Positions 1 to 8,332 of a stretch of 61,368 nucleotides of DNA are shown here, piece after piece. The stretch covers positions 1 through 61,368 of the forward strand of contig JANXVH010000129.1 in assembly GCA_025351765.1 (NCBI GenBank), in the 5' to 3' direction. This stretch comes from Pedobacter sp. Lineage in GTDB: Bacteria > Bacteroidota > Bacteroidia > Sphingobacteriales > Sphingobacteriaceae. Positions within the stretch are counted from its first letter, which is position 1. Every line of letters begins with the position of its first letter. The position numbers were made by a program, and so were the translations under genes. The notes beneath the pieces are model-generated. The model did no database searches. It saw nothing but the letters and a program-made list of their open reading frames with translations, and was not told the DNA's origin.

Positions 1-1665
1 CAGCCGGGTGAGGCGGCTTATGTGCCGCTGCGGCATGACTTTCCGGGCGCTCCCGACCAGTTGCCGCTTGGCGCCGTGCTGGCCGCGTTGCAACCCTGGC
101 TGGAAGACGCCGCTGCGGCCAAGGTAGGCCAGAACATCAAGTACGATATGCTGATTTTGAAATGGTATGATGTATCCGTTAAAGGTAAACTATTTGATAC
201 CATGCTGGCACATTACCTGATAGATCCAGATACCCGACATAACATGGATGTGCTATCAGAAAACTACCTGTGCTATTCGCCAATCAGCATTACTACCCTA
301 ATTGGTGCCAAAGGAAAAGGGCAGGGCAATATGAGAGACGTTCCTGTTGAAAAGGTAGTAGATTATGCGGCGGAAGATGCCGACGTAACCTTGCAGCTTT
401 CTAATATTTTTGCGCCTATGCTTAAAGAACTAAATGCAGAAGATCTGGCAACAAATGTAGAGAACCCACTGATCTATGTATTGGCCGATATTGAAAAGGA
501 AGGCGTAAGGATTGACATGGATACCCTCATTAACTATTCAAAGGAGCTGGAAATTGATATCCGCAGGTTTGAGCAGAGTGTATTTGACAAATGTGGCATA
601 AAGTTTAACCTGGCATCGCCAAAGCAGCTAGGTGAGGTTTTGTTCGACAAACTTTGCTTGGATCCTAAGGCAAAGAAAACGAAAACCGGGCAGTACCAAA
701 CCGGAGAAGATGTGTTGCTGGCGCTGGCCAGTAAAAGTGATATTGTGCAGGACATCCTGGATTTCCGCCAGCTACAAAAATTAAAATCTACTTATGTAGA
801 TGCATTGCCACTGATGGTTAACCCTAAAACCGGACGGGTACATACCAGCTATAATCAGGCTGTTGCAGCAACAGGAAGGCTAAGCTCCAATAACCCCAAT
901 CTGCAAAACATACCAATCCGCACAGAGCGGGGCAGGGAGGTAAGAAAAGCATTTATCCCGAGAGATGAGCACCACGTATTGCTATCGGCAGATTATTCGC
1001 AGATAGAGTTGCGGATCATTGCAGACATTAGTAAAGAAGAAAACATGTTGGATGCTTTTAATAAGGGCATTGATATCCATACCGCCACTGCCGCGCGGGT
1101 TTACGGAATAACTATTGAAGAAGTTACCGCCAACCAGCGCAGAAATGCCAAGGCGGTAAACTTTGGCATCATCTACGGACAATCGGCATTCGGACTTTCT
1201 CAAAACCTAGGCATTCCCCGTAAAGAGGCGGCAGAGATCATTGAGCAGTACTTTGCACAATACCCGGGTATAAAAAGATATATGGCAGATACGATGAACT
1301 TTGCCAGGGAGAACGGATTTGTAGAAACCATCCTTGGTCGCCGACGTTACCTGAGAGATATCAATTCTGCTAACCAAACCGTACGGGGCTTTGCAGAGCG
1401 AAATGCCATCAACGCCCCCATACAAGGTTCAGCAGCCGACATGATCAAAGTAGCCATGATCAATATCCATAAAGACATCATCGAAAAAGGATTACAGTCT
1501 AAAATGACCATGCAGGTACATGATGAGTTGGTGTTTGATGTGTTAAAATCTGAAGTTGCCGTAATGAAAGAGATCATTATGCACCGGATGAAAACAGCGA
1601 TCAAGACCGATGTGCCAATAGAAGTAGAGATTGGCGAGGGGAATAACTGGCTAGCAGCGCACTAG
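1..1665 (+). CDS. polA: DNA polymerase I, 5'-truncated by the window edge
   Basis: This is the C-terminal part of family A DNA polymerase I, which fills gaps and replaces Okazaki primers. The frame is open from base 1, so the true start lies upstream; the GTG at 22 is internal. What remains is most of the 3'-5' exonuclease-like domain (conserved GQNIKYDML and FDTMLAHYL) and the complete polymerase domain: motif A around DYSQIELR, motif B RRNAKAVNFGIIYG and motif C QVHDELVFD. The 5'-3' exonuclease domain is outside the window. The stop shares the palindrome CTAG with the stop of convergent ybaB. The first ~120 bases are much richer in GC than the rest and their protein (PLRHDFPGAPDQLPL) resembles betaproteobacterial PolA, so the start of this CDS may be chimeric. 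Identity of the remainder is certain. Confidence 0.97.
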   Translation, partial: QPGEAAYVPLRHDFPGAPDQLPLGAVLAALQPWLEDAAAAKVGQNIKYDMLILKWYDVSVKGKLFDTMLAHYLIDPDTRHNMDVLSENYLCYSPISITTLIGAKGKGQGNMRDVPVEKVVDYAAEDADVTLQLSNIFAPMLKELNAEDLATNVENPLIYVLADIEKEGVRIDMDTLINYSKELEIDIRRFEQSVFDKCGIKFNLASPKQLGEVLFDKLCLDPKAKKTKTGQYQTGEDVLLALASKSDIVQDILDFRQLQKLKSTYVDALPLMVNPKTGRVHTSYNQAVAATGRLSSNNPNLQNIPIRTERGREVRKAFIPRDEHHVLLSADYSQIELRIIADISKEENMLDAFNKGIDIHTATAARVYGITIEEVTANQRRNAKAVNFGIIYGQSAFGLSQNLGIPRKEAAEIIEQYFAQYPGIKRYMADTMNFARENGFVETILGRRRYLRDINSANQTVRGFAERNAINAPIQGSAADMIKVAMINIHKDIIEKGLQSKMTMQVHDELVFDVLKSEVAVMKEIIMHRMKTAIKTDVPIEVEIGEGNNWLAAH

Positions 1666-1967
1666 TTTCCAAACATTCCGCCAAGACTGCCAAGCATATC
1701 TTTGGTCATTGCCGACATTTCTGTTTCGCTTACTTGTTCTGCCTGGGTCATAGCCTTGTTAATTGCTGTTAATAGCAATTCTTCAAGCTCTTCCCTATCT
1801 GCGCTTTTAAAAAACTCGTCGTTTATGTCAATTCCGGTAATGGCTTTATTTGCAGTAGCGGTTACACGTATTGCACCACCCTCTACTTCACCATAAACTG
1901 AAATGGTATCTAATCTGGCTTTTATTTCATCGGCCTTCTGCTGGGCCGCCATTAATTTATCGAACAT
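1662..1967 (-). CDS. ybaB: YbaB/EbfC family nucleoid-associated protein
   Basis: The gene encodes a 101-residue YbaB/EbfC DNA-binding protein, a small dimeric nucleoid-associated protein. The family pattern is visible: an N-terminal helix (MFDKLMAAQQKADEIKARL), the central sheet (GEVEGGAIRVTATANKAITGIDI), the C-terminal helix with LLTAINKAMTQAEQVSETEMS, and a Gly-rich tail. Length is typical. It is convergent with polA and the two stop codons overlap in CTAG. In many bacteria ybaB sits beside dnaX or recR; here it stands alone. The DNA-binding role is family knowledge. Confidence 0.92.
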   Translation of the reverse strand: MFDKLMAAQQKADEIKARLDTISVYGEVEGGAIRVTATANKAITGIDINDEFFKSADREELEELLLTAINKAMTQAEQVSETEMSAMTKDMLGSLGGMFGN

Positions 1968-2034
1968 ATTCTATGTGTTTATTATAAGACGAAAATAGGG
2001 AAAATTGGTTTTAACTACTGCTATTAAAATAAAA

Positions 2035-2060
2035 AACGGCCTTCTGGTAGGAAGGCCGTT
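2035..2060 (-). terminator. Rho-independent terminator, minus strand
   Basis: Arms 2035-2044 and 2051-2060 are a perfect 10-bp inverted repeat (aacggccttc / gaaggccgtt) with a 6-nt loop. On the minus strand it is followed by a T-rich run (complement of the A tract before 2035). It lies about 29 bp past the end of the degraded minus-strand reading frame at 2089-2487, which suggests a gene once ended there. Confidence 0.75.
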
Positions 2061-2088
2061 CTATATCATTAGGTAAATGATATGATTT

Positions 2089-2487
2089 TCATAGGTAGAT
2101 ACCCATAGTTACGAAATATCGTGCCGAATGGTTGTTTGTCGGAATATATTTTTTTGAACTTGGTGATGACACCGTCGAACCTGGTTCTACACTAAAGCCA
2201 TACGAAGAAATATCGAACAAGTTCCTAAGAAGGTGTGTTGGCGTTTAGTCCTTGTCAGGTTCCATTTTATTTCGGATGTTACCTGGCTTCGGTCTGGGTA
2301 GTATCTGCCTTCGGTCTGGGTAGTACCGTCGGTTATCCGTTCCGTATCCGTCGGCTATCGGTTCGGTATCCTTGGTATATCCCAGATGCGAGTAAACAAC
2401 CTTCAATTTCCCTTTAACAGGTATAAAATATACGAAGCCAGATGCCTTGTATACCCAATCCAGGATGGGATGAACATTTCTTCTCAA
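2089..2487 (-). pseudogene. Probable remnant of an outer-membrane beta-barrel protein gene
   Basis: One minus-strand frame can be read from a TTG at 2487 to a stop at 2089-2091, broken only by a TAA at 2245-2247. The upstream piece contains GKLKVVYSHLGYTKDT, reminiscent of the regulatory/plug region of SusC/TonB-type receptors. The downstream piece (RNLFDISSYGFSVEPGS ... SARYFVTMGIYL) looks like the last strands of an outer-membrane barrel ending in an aromatic/hydrophobic C-terminus. A strong minus-strand terminator follows 29 bp later. Between the pieces lie four 22-bp repeats whose unit is not a multiple of three. I infer an internally deleted, decayed gene. The alternative is a spurious 80-residue ORF; no specific family is assigned. 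Confidence 0.35.
2283..2370. repeat. Four imperfect 22-bp tandem repeats
   Basis: Units are 2283-2304, 2305-2326, 2327-2348 and 2349-2370. The first two share a 17-base exact core (cttcggtctgggtagta at 2287 and 2309). The last two match each other at about 19 of 22 positions (both start cgtcgg and end gtatc). The array looks like two successive duplications of a 22-bp unit within the degraded reading frame. Confidence 0.75.
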
Positions 2488-2732
2488 AAGCCAATGGTTT
2501 TTTAGTTAGTTATCCTTATGAAGTGTTTTACTTCAATGCTTAATTCTTGTCCATTATTAAATTCATCCGGATGTACCTTTTCCCTGTGATATGACCTTTT
2601 TTAGGACATCGCAATTGCTTAAATTTATATCAATAATTGAACAACTGTTAGTTCAACAAAGCAGATGGGAAAGCTGCTTTAATAGTTTCTTGACGTATTA
2701 AATTTAAGACCAGTATGAGCCGTAAAAATGAG

Positions 2733-3806
2733 TTAAACATGTTTGCGTTTTGCGCGTTCATATTGAGCTGGCCACTGTACATCTGTATTAAGTTCTTTGG
2801 CCGCATGTAGCGGAAAGTATGGGTCTCTTAAAAGTTCTCTTGCCAAGAAAATAAGGTCTGCTTTTGAGGCATATAGAATGTCTTCTGCCTGCTGCGGTTC
2901 TGTAATGAGGCCTACTGCTCCGGTTAATATGCCTGTTTCCGTTTTGATATGTTCCGAAAATTGTACCTGATAGCCTGCAAAAATTGGGATTTGTTGATAT
3001 GCTACTAAGCCTCCGGATGAACAGTCTACAAGGTCTATACCCACGTCTTTTAATATGGAAGATAGCTGGGCAGACTCTTCCGGAGTCCAACCGTCTTCCG
3101 CCCAGTCTGACGCAGAGATCCGCACAAATAATGGGTTTTCTACCGGCCAAACCTCTTTTACTTCTTCAATTACTTCAAGCAATAAGCGAATCCTGTTTTC
3201 GAAACTACCGCCATAATTATCTGTTCTTTGATTGCTAAGGGGCGACAGGAATTGATGCAATAAGTAGCCATGTGCTGCATGGATCTCAATGAGCCGATAA
3301 CCTGCTTCGAGCGATCTCTTTGCCGCAGCTTTAAAATCGGCCTTTACTTTTTCAATCCCGTCAAGGGTCAGTTCAAAAGGAATTTCATCGCCTTCATGAA
3401 AAGGTATGGCGCTTGGCGCAACGGGTTTCCAGCCGCCTTCATTTTCTGGAATACATTTACCTCCGTTCCAGGGCAAATCAAAGCTTGCTTTCCTTCCGGC
3501 ATGGGCGAGCTGCACGCCCGCAATGGCACCATTTTGATGAATAAAATTTGTAATCCGCTTGAGCATTGAAATATGATCATCACTCCAGATGCCTAAATCG
3601 CCAGCAGAGATCCTACCTTCGGGTGATACTGAAGTAGCTTCCTGAATGATTAGAGCCGCGCCGCCAATTGCCCGGCTACCCAGATGGACAAGGTGCCAGT
3701 CGGTCGCAAATCCTTCGTCTGCCGAGTATTGGCACATTGGGGAAACGACAATACGGTTTTTTAACAGAACATTTTTTATTTGCAGCGGGGAGAATAGTAG
3801 CGACAT
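2733..3806 (-). CDS. namA: NADPH dehydrogenase NamA/YqjM-like (old yellow enzyme family)
   Basis: The gene encodes a roughly 357-residue FMN-dependent TIM-barrel ene-reductase of the YqjM/NamA branch, which reduces activated C=C bonds of enones, nitro compounds and similar electrophiles with NADPH. Diagnostic stretches are LKNRIVVSPMCQYSADEG near the N-terminus (with the Cys typical of the YqjM class), GVQLAHAGRKAS, IEIHAAHGYLLHQFLSP with the substrate-binding His pair, and a C-terminal phosphate-binding region ending in FLARELLRDPYFP. The frame is open to 3857, but homologues begin near MSLLFSPLQIKN, so I place the start at 3806. It stands alone and upstream of the degraded region. Physiological substrate unknown. 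Confidence 0.9.
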   Translation of the reverse strand: MSLLFSPLQIKNVLLKNRIVVSPMCQYSADEGFATDWHLVHLGSRAIGGAALIIQEATSVSPEGRISAGDLGIWSDDHISMLKRITNFIHQNGAIAGVQLAHAGRKASFDLPWNGGKCIPENEGGWKPVAPSAIPFHEGDEIPFELTLDGIEKVKADFKAAAKRSLEAGYRLIEIHAAHGYLLHQFLSPLSNQRTDNYGGSFENRIRLLLEVIEEVKEVWPVENPLFVRISASDWAEDGWTPEESAQLSSILKDVGIDLVDCSSGGLVAYQQIPIFAGYQVQFSEHIKTETGILTGAVGLITEPQQAEDILYASKADLIFLARELLRDPYFPLHAAKELNTDVQWPAQYERAKRKHV

Positions 3807-3959
3807 AGTTAGGAGTTTAAATAACGAGAACATTATCTCTAGGTAATGTGCAGTCAAATTTAAATAAAAGGTAGGTTAAGGGATTGTCATAAATGGAGGC
3901 TCAGGGATTAAATCAATGTTATTTTAATATGGCTAAAATGTAAAAAAATTAAAAACGTA

Positions 3960-3990
3960 TTGCACAACTCAATTTTTATTTAAACCTTTG
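3960..3990 (+). promoter_or_regulatory. Candidate promoter of the arginine operon
   Basis: TTG at 3960-3962, a 20-bp spacer, then AACCTTTG at 3983-3990: one mismatch to the Bacteroidota -33/-7 pattern TTG-N19-21-TAnnTTTG. A transcript from here would have a leader of about 260 nt before the first arginine gene at 4257. The rest of 3807-4256 has no recognised gene apart from the small ORF at 4028-4162. Confidence 0.4.
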
Positions 3991-4027
3991 CGCCTCAACT
4001 CATTTAAAGAATTATTATAAACAGAAA

Positions 4028-4162
4028 ATGACTCATCACCAAACACATAGACTTTACGCTGTGCAAGCAAGTAATTTTGCTTCAGGGGATATGTTTATTG
4101 AGCGTTTGCAGCCCATATTTTTTGTGATCACAAACCGGCAAAATTACACGCCGCGCATTTGA
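4028..4162 (+). CDS. Possible 44-residue leader ORF upstream of the arginine operon
   Basis: An ATG-initiated frame of 44 codons (begins MTHHQTHRLYAVQ, ends QNYTPRI) lies between the candidate promoter and the first arginine gene. It is not similar to any family I recognise and has no transmembrane segment or signal peptide. It contains four Arg codons, not clustered enough to call an attenuator peptide. Downstream are only short hairpins (e.g. GAGG/CCTC near 4196-4207) and a T-run before 4250. It may simply be chance; it is recorded because it fills an otherwise empty 450-bp leader. Confidence 0.2.
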   Translation: MTHHQTHRLYAVQASNFASGDMFIERLQPIFFVITNRQNYTPRI

Positions 4163-4256
4163 GTAAATCTTTGGGAATAACCCAGTAGATTCCACAGAGG
4201 ATTGCCTCTCAAAAAACAATTAATCAGAACATTTATTTTTTTTCGTTAACCAATTA

Positions 4257-4958
4257 ATGAATACAAACGATTTTATAGTGCAGGTTGCACTTCCTGAACA
4301 TCGTGTCTTTGCAGAACAAATCTGCGAGGAAATGGCAGAATCGGCTAAAGCGCGTGGTACGGGTATAGCAAAGCGTTCGCCCGAGTATGTTGCAGGGAAG
4401 ATGATCGATGGAAAGGCCGTAATCGCATTTCATAAGGACGGCACATGGGCTGGATTCTGTTATATAGAAACTTGGTCTCATGGGCAATTTGTTGCCAATT
4501 CAGGTTTGATCGTTAGTCCGCAATTTAGAAAAGCGGGACTAGCTCATGCAATTAAGGAGAAAATATTTGAGCTTTCCAGACAGAAATATCCTAAAGCAAA
4601 GATCTTTGGATTAACAACGGGACTGGCGGTAATGAAGATCAATTCTGATCTGGGTTATGAGCCGGTAACCTATTCTGAGCTTACACAAGATGAGGAGTTT
4701 TGGAAAGGTTGCCAGAGTTGTGTTAACTTCGACATCTTAAAAATGAAGGAACGCAAAAACTGCATGTGTACTGCAATGCTGTACGATCCGGTAGTTCAGA
4801 AACATGATGCCGCAAAGAAATTTGCAGAGGAACTACATAAGAACCCGAGTTTATACGAACGCTTTATGAGCATTAAGCAGAAGCTGATTGTAAAATCAAA
4901 ACCTCAAAGTAAAGGATTGAAGTCCTTGTTTTTATTACTTACCATATTTTTTAAATAG
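4257..4958 (+). CDS. GNAT acyltransferase, probable N-acylglutamate synthase
   Basis: This 233-residue GNAT protein is the first gene of the arginine operon. Sequence signs: the acyl-CoA loop VSPQFRKAGLAHAI at residues 86-99, the preceding strand FVANSGLIV, and a C-terminal region with C152-x2-C155 and C169-x-C171. Its place directly before argG and the absence of argA or argJ here make N-acylglutamate synthase the natural role, adding acetyl or succinyl from the CoA ester to glutamate as the first committed step. The argF' gene downstream suggests the acyl group could be succinyl. The Cys pairs could bind a metal. Function is inferred from context; the GNAT fold is seen in the sequence. Confidence 0.75.
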   Translation: MNTNDFIVQVALPEHRVFAEQICEEMAESAKARGTGIAKRSPEYVAGKMIDGKAVIAFHKDGTWAGFCYIETWSHGQFVANSGLIVSPQFRKAGLAHAIKEKIFELSRQKYPKAKIFGLTTGLAVMKINSDLGYEPVTYSELTQDEEFWKGCQSCVNFDILKMKERKNCMCTAMLYDPVVQKHDAAKKFAEELHKNPSLYERFMSIKQKLIVKSKPQSKGLKSLFLLLTIFFK

Positions 4959-4971
4959 CCGTTATATTAAG

Positions 4972-6165
4972 ATGAAGAAGAAAGTTGTTTTAGCGTTTAG
5001 CGGAGGTTTAGATACCTCATTCTGTTGCATTTATCTGACTAAGGACCGCGGTCTTGAAGTTCATTCTGTAGTGGTAAATACGGGTGGTTTTTCTGACGAA
5101 GAATTACAGGAAATAGAAAAACGTGCCTACTCACTAGGTGTAGTCTCGCATGCTGTGGTTGATGAAACTGAAAATTATTACGATAGCTGCGTAAAATATC
5201 TAATCTATGGCAATGTGCTTAAAAATGCGACATACCCGCTTTCGGTAAGTGCTGAGCGTGTTAGTCAGGCTACGGCTATTGCAAATTATGTAAAGAAAAT
5301 TGGTGCTGATTATGTAGCGCACGGTAGTACCGGAGCGGGTAACGACCAGGTGCGTTTTGATATGATCTTTAACATCATCATCCCGAATGTAGAAATTATC
5401 ACGCCAATTAGAGATTTAAAATTATCCCGCGAAGCGGAAATTGAATACCTGGCAGAACGTGGGGTAGTATATAGCGCTGAAAAGGCAAGGTATTCTATCA
5501 ACAAAGGTTTGTGGGGAACTTCTGTAGGGGGTAAGGAAACGCTTACTTCTAACGAAACTCTACCGGAAGAAGCATGGCCTACCCAGATTACTGAAACAAC
5601 TCCCCGTAAGTTAGAACTAACTTTTGAAAAAGGTGAGCTGGTAGCGATAGACGGAAAAACATTTGAGCCGGTAAGAGCGATACAGAAATTACAGGCTATT
5701 GCACAACCTTACGGTATTGGCAGGGATATCCATGTTGGTGACACGATTATTGGTATAAAAGGCCGCGTTGGTTTTGAAGCAGCAGCGCCGATGGTGATCA
5801 TTAAAGCGCACCATACTTTAGAGAAGCATACGCTTACCAAATGGCAGCTTTCCTGGAAAGACCAATTGTCTTCTTTTTACGGCAACTGGTTGCATGAAGG
5901 GCAGTTCCATGATCCAATTATGCGCAACATTGAGGCTTTCTTAACAGATACACAAAAAGTGGTGAGCGGAAAGGTTTTTGTTGAGTTATTGCCGTATCGT
6001 TTTAACATTATAGGTATCGAGTCTAACCACGACCTGATGAGCAATAAGTTTGGCAGCTATGGCGAGATGAATAATGCCTGGAGTGGTGAGGATGTAAAAG
6101 GGTTTTCTAAGATTTTTGGCAACCCGGTAATGATCTGGCATAAGGTGAACGGCAATGAAGGTTAG
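4972..6165 (+). CDS. argG: Argininosuccinate synthase
   Basis: The gene encodes a 397-residue ATP-dependent ligase joining citrulline and aspartate into argininosuccinate, the penultimate step to arginine. The N-terminal PP-loop (VVLAFSGGLDTSFCC, residues 4-18) binds ATP. VAHGSTGAGNDQVRFD and the conserved C-terminal domain are present. Length is normal. It starts 13 bp after the GNAT gene and its last 11 bp overlap argC in another frame, so the two are probably translationally coupled. Confidence 0.96.
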   Translation: MKKKVVLAFSGGLDTSFCCIYLTKDRGLEVHSVVVNTGGFSDEELQEIEKRAYSLGVVSHAVVDETENYYDSCVKYLIYGNVLKNATYPLSVSAERVSQATAIANYVKKIGADYVAHGSTGAGNDQVRFDMIFNIIIPNVEIITPIRDLKLSREAEIEYLAERGVVYSAEKARYSINKGLWGTSVGGKETLTSNETLPEEAWPTQITETTPRKLELTFEKGELVAIDGKTFEPVRAIQKLQAIAQPYGIGRDIHVGDTIIGIKGRVGFEAAAPMVIIKAHHTLEKHTLTKWQLSWKDQLSSFYGNWLHEGQFHDPIMRNIEAFLTDTQKVVSGKVFVELLPYRFNIIGIESNHDLMSNKFGSYGEMNNAWSGEDVKGFSKIFGNPVMIWHKVNGNEG

Positions 6166-7126
6166 AGCAGGTATAGTTGGCGGAGCTGGATACACAGGCG
6201 GGGAAATGCTTCGTTTATTGGTAAATCATCCTTCTGTTGAGATTGCTTTTGTAAACAGCAGCAGCAATGCGGGCAACATGGTTTCTGATGTTCATACAGA
6301 TTTATTGGGCGATACTGAGCTTCGTTTTACCTCAGATTTACCTGATGATATTGATGTGCTGTTTTTATGTGTAGGCCATGGCGATGCAAAGAAATTTCTG
6401 GATGCCAATAAGATTGCAGATGGCATTAAGATCATCGATTTGAGTCAGGATTTTAGGCTAAAAGCAAATGCAGGCGACGAGTGGGTGTATGGTTTGCCTG
6501 AACTAAACCGTGAGCGAATTAAAAAGGCTAATTACATAGCCAATCCGGGTTGTTTTGCTACTTGTATTCAACTGGCCTTGCTTCCGCTTGCAGCTAAAGG
6601 TTTATTGGATGCTGAAGTACACATCAATGCCACTACAGGATCTACTGGAGCAGGGCAAAGCCTGGGAGCAACCTCTCATTTTAGTTGGAGAAATAATAAC
6701 CTTTCTGTATACAAAGCTTTTGGACATCAACATTTAAATGAAATTGGCGAAAGCTTAAAGCAATTGTCGCCAGCTTTTGATAAGGCTCTAAACTTTATTC
6801 CGCAGCGCGGAGATTTTACAAGAGGCATACTTGCGGCCATTTATCTGGATAGCGATTTAACGGAAGAAGAAGCCCAGCAACTGTATGAGGACTACTATGC
6901 CGAACATCCGTTTACGCATGTAAGCAAGAAAAATATAGACCTTAAGCAGGTAGTAAATACCAATAAGGGCTTAGTGCATGTGGAAAAGCACGACGGTAAA
7001 CTTTTTATAGTGAGTATAATTGATAATTTGTTAAAAGGTGCCAGCGGACAGGCGGTGCAGAATATGAACCTCATATTTGGATTGCCTGAAAGCGAAGGAC
7101 TACGGCTTAAGGCTCAGGCATTTTAA
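6155..7126 (+). CDS. argC: N-acyl-gamma-glutamyl-phosphate reductase
   Basis: The 323-residue enzyme reduces N-acyl-gamma-glutamyl phosphate to the semialdehyde with NADPH, the third step of arginine synthesis. It has the Rossmann glycine motif GGAGYTGGE (residues 9-17), the active-site Cys133 in IANPGCFATC, and the substrate loop TTGSTGAGQS. It is the short class of ArgC common in Bacteroidota. Its ATG lies inside the end of argG (11-bp overlap); a gap of 72 bp separates it from argD. Confidence 0.95.
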   Translation: MKVRAGIVGGAGYTGGEMLRLLVNHPSVEIAFVNSSSNAGNMVSDVHTDLLGDTELRFTSDLPDDIDVLFLCVGHGDAKKFLDANKIADGIKIIDLSQDFRLKANAGDEWVYGLPELNRERIKKANYIANPGCFATCIQLALLPLAAKGLLDAEVHINATTGSTGAGQSLGATSHFSWRNNNLSVYKAFGHQHLNEIGESLKQLSPAFDKALNFIPQRGDFTRGILAAIYLDSDLTEEEAQQLYEDYYAEHPFTHVSKKNIDLKQVVNTNKGLVHVEKHDGKLFIVSIIDNLLKGASGQAVQNMNLIFGLPESEGLRLKAQAF

Positions 7127-7198
7127 GCCGAGCCAGAGACGCTATTGCCAAATTCAACTTATCTATTAACAAGGCCTTAAGGCACAACATATAAAACA

Positions 7199-8332
7199 AT
7201 GAACTTATTTGATGTTTATCCACTAAATAATATAGAAATAACCAAAGCATTGGGCAGTAATGTCTGGGATGCTGAGGGGCAAAAATATTTAGACCTTTAT
7301 GGCGGTCACGCCGTTATATCCATTGGTCACACCCATCCTCATTATGTGAAGCGCCTAACAGATCAACTGAACAAGGTTGGCTTTTACTCCAACTCTGTAT
7401 TAATACCGCTTCAAAACGAACTTGCAACAAAGTTAGGGCAGGTTTCGGGTAAAGTTGATTACCAATTGTTTTTGTGCAATTCTGGAGCTGAGGCTAACGA
7501 AAATGCGCTTAAACTTGCTTCTTTTTACAATGGAAGAAAAAAAGTGCTTTCGTTTAAGGGGGCGTTTCATGGACGTACTTCATTGGCCGTGTCTGCTACG
7601 GACAACCCGAAAATTATTGCGCCGGTAAATGAAACAGACAATGTGGTTTTCCTTCCGCATAATGATGAAGAAGCTTTAAAACAGGCTTTTGACGCGTACG
7701 GGAATGAGATCTGCGCAGTAATTATAGAAGGTATTCAAGGCGTTGGTGGGATCAAAGAAGCATCCATAGAATTTTTGAAATTGATACGTTCGCTTTGCGA
7801 TCGATATAATGCTGTATATATTGCCGATAGCGTTCAATGTGGCTATGGCAGAACAGGTTTATTTTATTCTCATGATTATGCAGGAGTAGAAGCCGATGTT
7901 TACACCATGGCGAAAGGTATGGGCAATGGCTTTCCGGTAGCGGGCATTATCATTGCACCTAAATTTAAGCCTTGGCATGGTATGCTAGGTACCACCTTTG
8001 GCGGTAACCATTTGGCTTGTGCAGCCGCGCTTGCTGTACTGGAGATTATTGAACAGGATAACCTCCTAGCAAATGCAGCAGAAGTTGGTGATTACCTGAT
8101 TACTGAATTAAAAAGGATTGAAGGGATTAAGGAAGTGCGTGGAAGAGGTTTGATGATAGGGATAGAATTGCCAGAATCTTTACCCAATGTTAAAAAAGAC
8201 TTGTTGTTTAAACATAAAATTTTTACGGGCGAGGCAAAGCCTAATGTGATCAGGTTATTACCTGCATTGAATTTGAACATAGCCCATGCTGATCAGTTTC
8301 TAAATGAATTTAAAATTGCTTTAAAAGGATGA
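7199..8332 (+). CDS. argD: N-acylornithine aminotransferase, class III
   Basis: This 377-residue PLP enzyme transfers the amino group from glutamate to N-acylglutamate semialdehyde, making N-acylornithine. Seen in the sequence: the opening YGGHAVISIGHTHP, the NSGAEANENALKLA segment, GAFHGRTSLAVSAT, the IIEGIQGVGGI strand, DSVQCGYGRTG and the PLP lysine region TMAKGMGNGFP. The acyl group (acetyl or succinyl) cannot be read from this gene. Its stop overlaps the argF' start in ATGA. Confidence 0.93.
   Translation: MNLFDVYPLNNIEITKALGSNVWDAEGQKYLDLYGGHAVISIGHTHPHYVKRLTDQLNKVGFYSNSVLIPLQNELATKLGQVSGKVDYQLFLCNSGAEANENALKLASFYNGRKKVLSFKGAFHGRTSLAVSATDNPKIIAPVNETDNVVFLPHNDEEALKQAFDAYGNEICAVIIEGIQGVGGIKEASIEFLKLIRSLCDRYNAVYIADSVQCGYGRTGLFYSHDYAGVEADVYTMAKGMGNGFPVAGIIIAPKFKPWHGMLGTTFGGNHLACAAALAVLEIIEQDNLLANAAEVGDYLITELKRIEGIKEVRGRGLMIGIELPESLPNVKKDLLFKHKIFTGEAKPNVIRLLPALNLNIAHADQFLNEFKIALKG

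Noticed and set aside
2245..2487. Intact 80-residue protein gene on the minus strand
   Set aside because: Starts at a TTG without support, is repeat-rich, and continues in the same frame past its stop into barrel-like sequence; a remnant explains it better.
3368..3583. Extra small ORF opposite or within the old yellow enzyme gene
   Set aside because: Out-of-frame shadow of a well-conserved enzyme.
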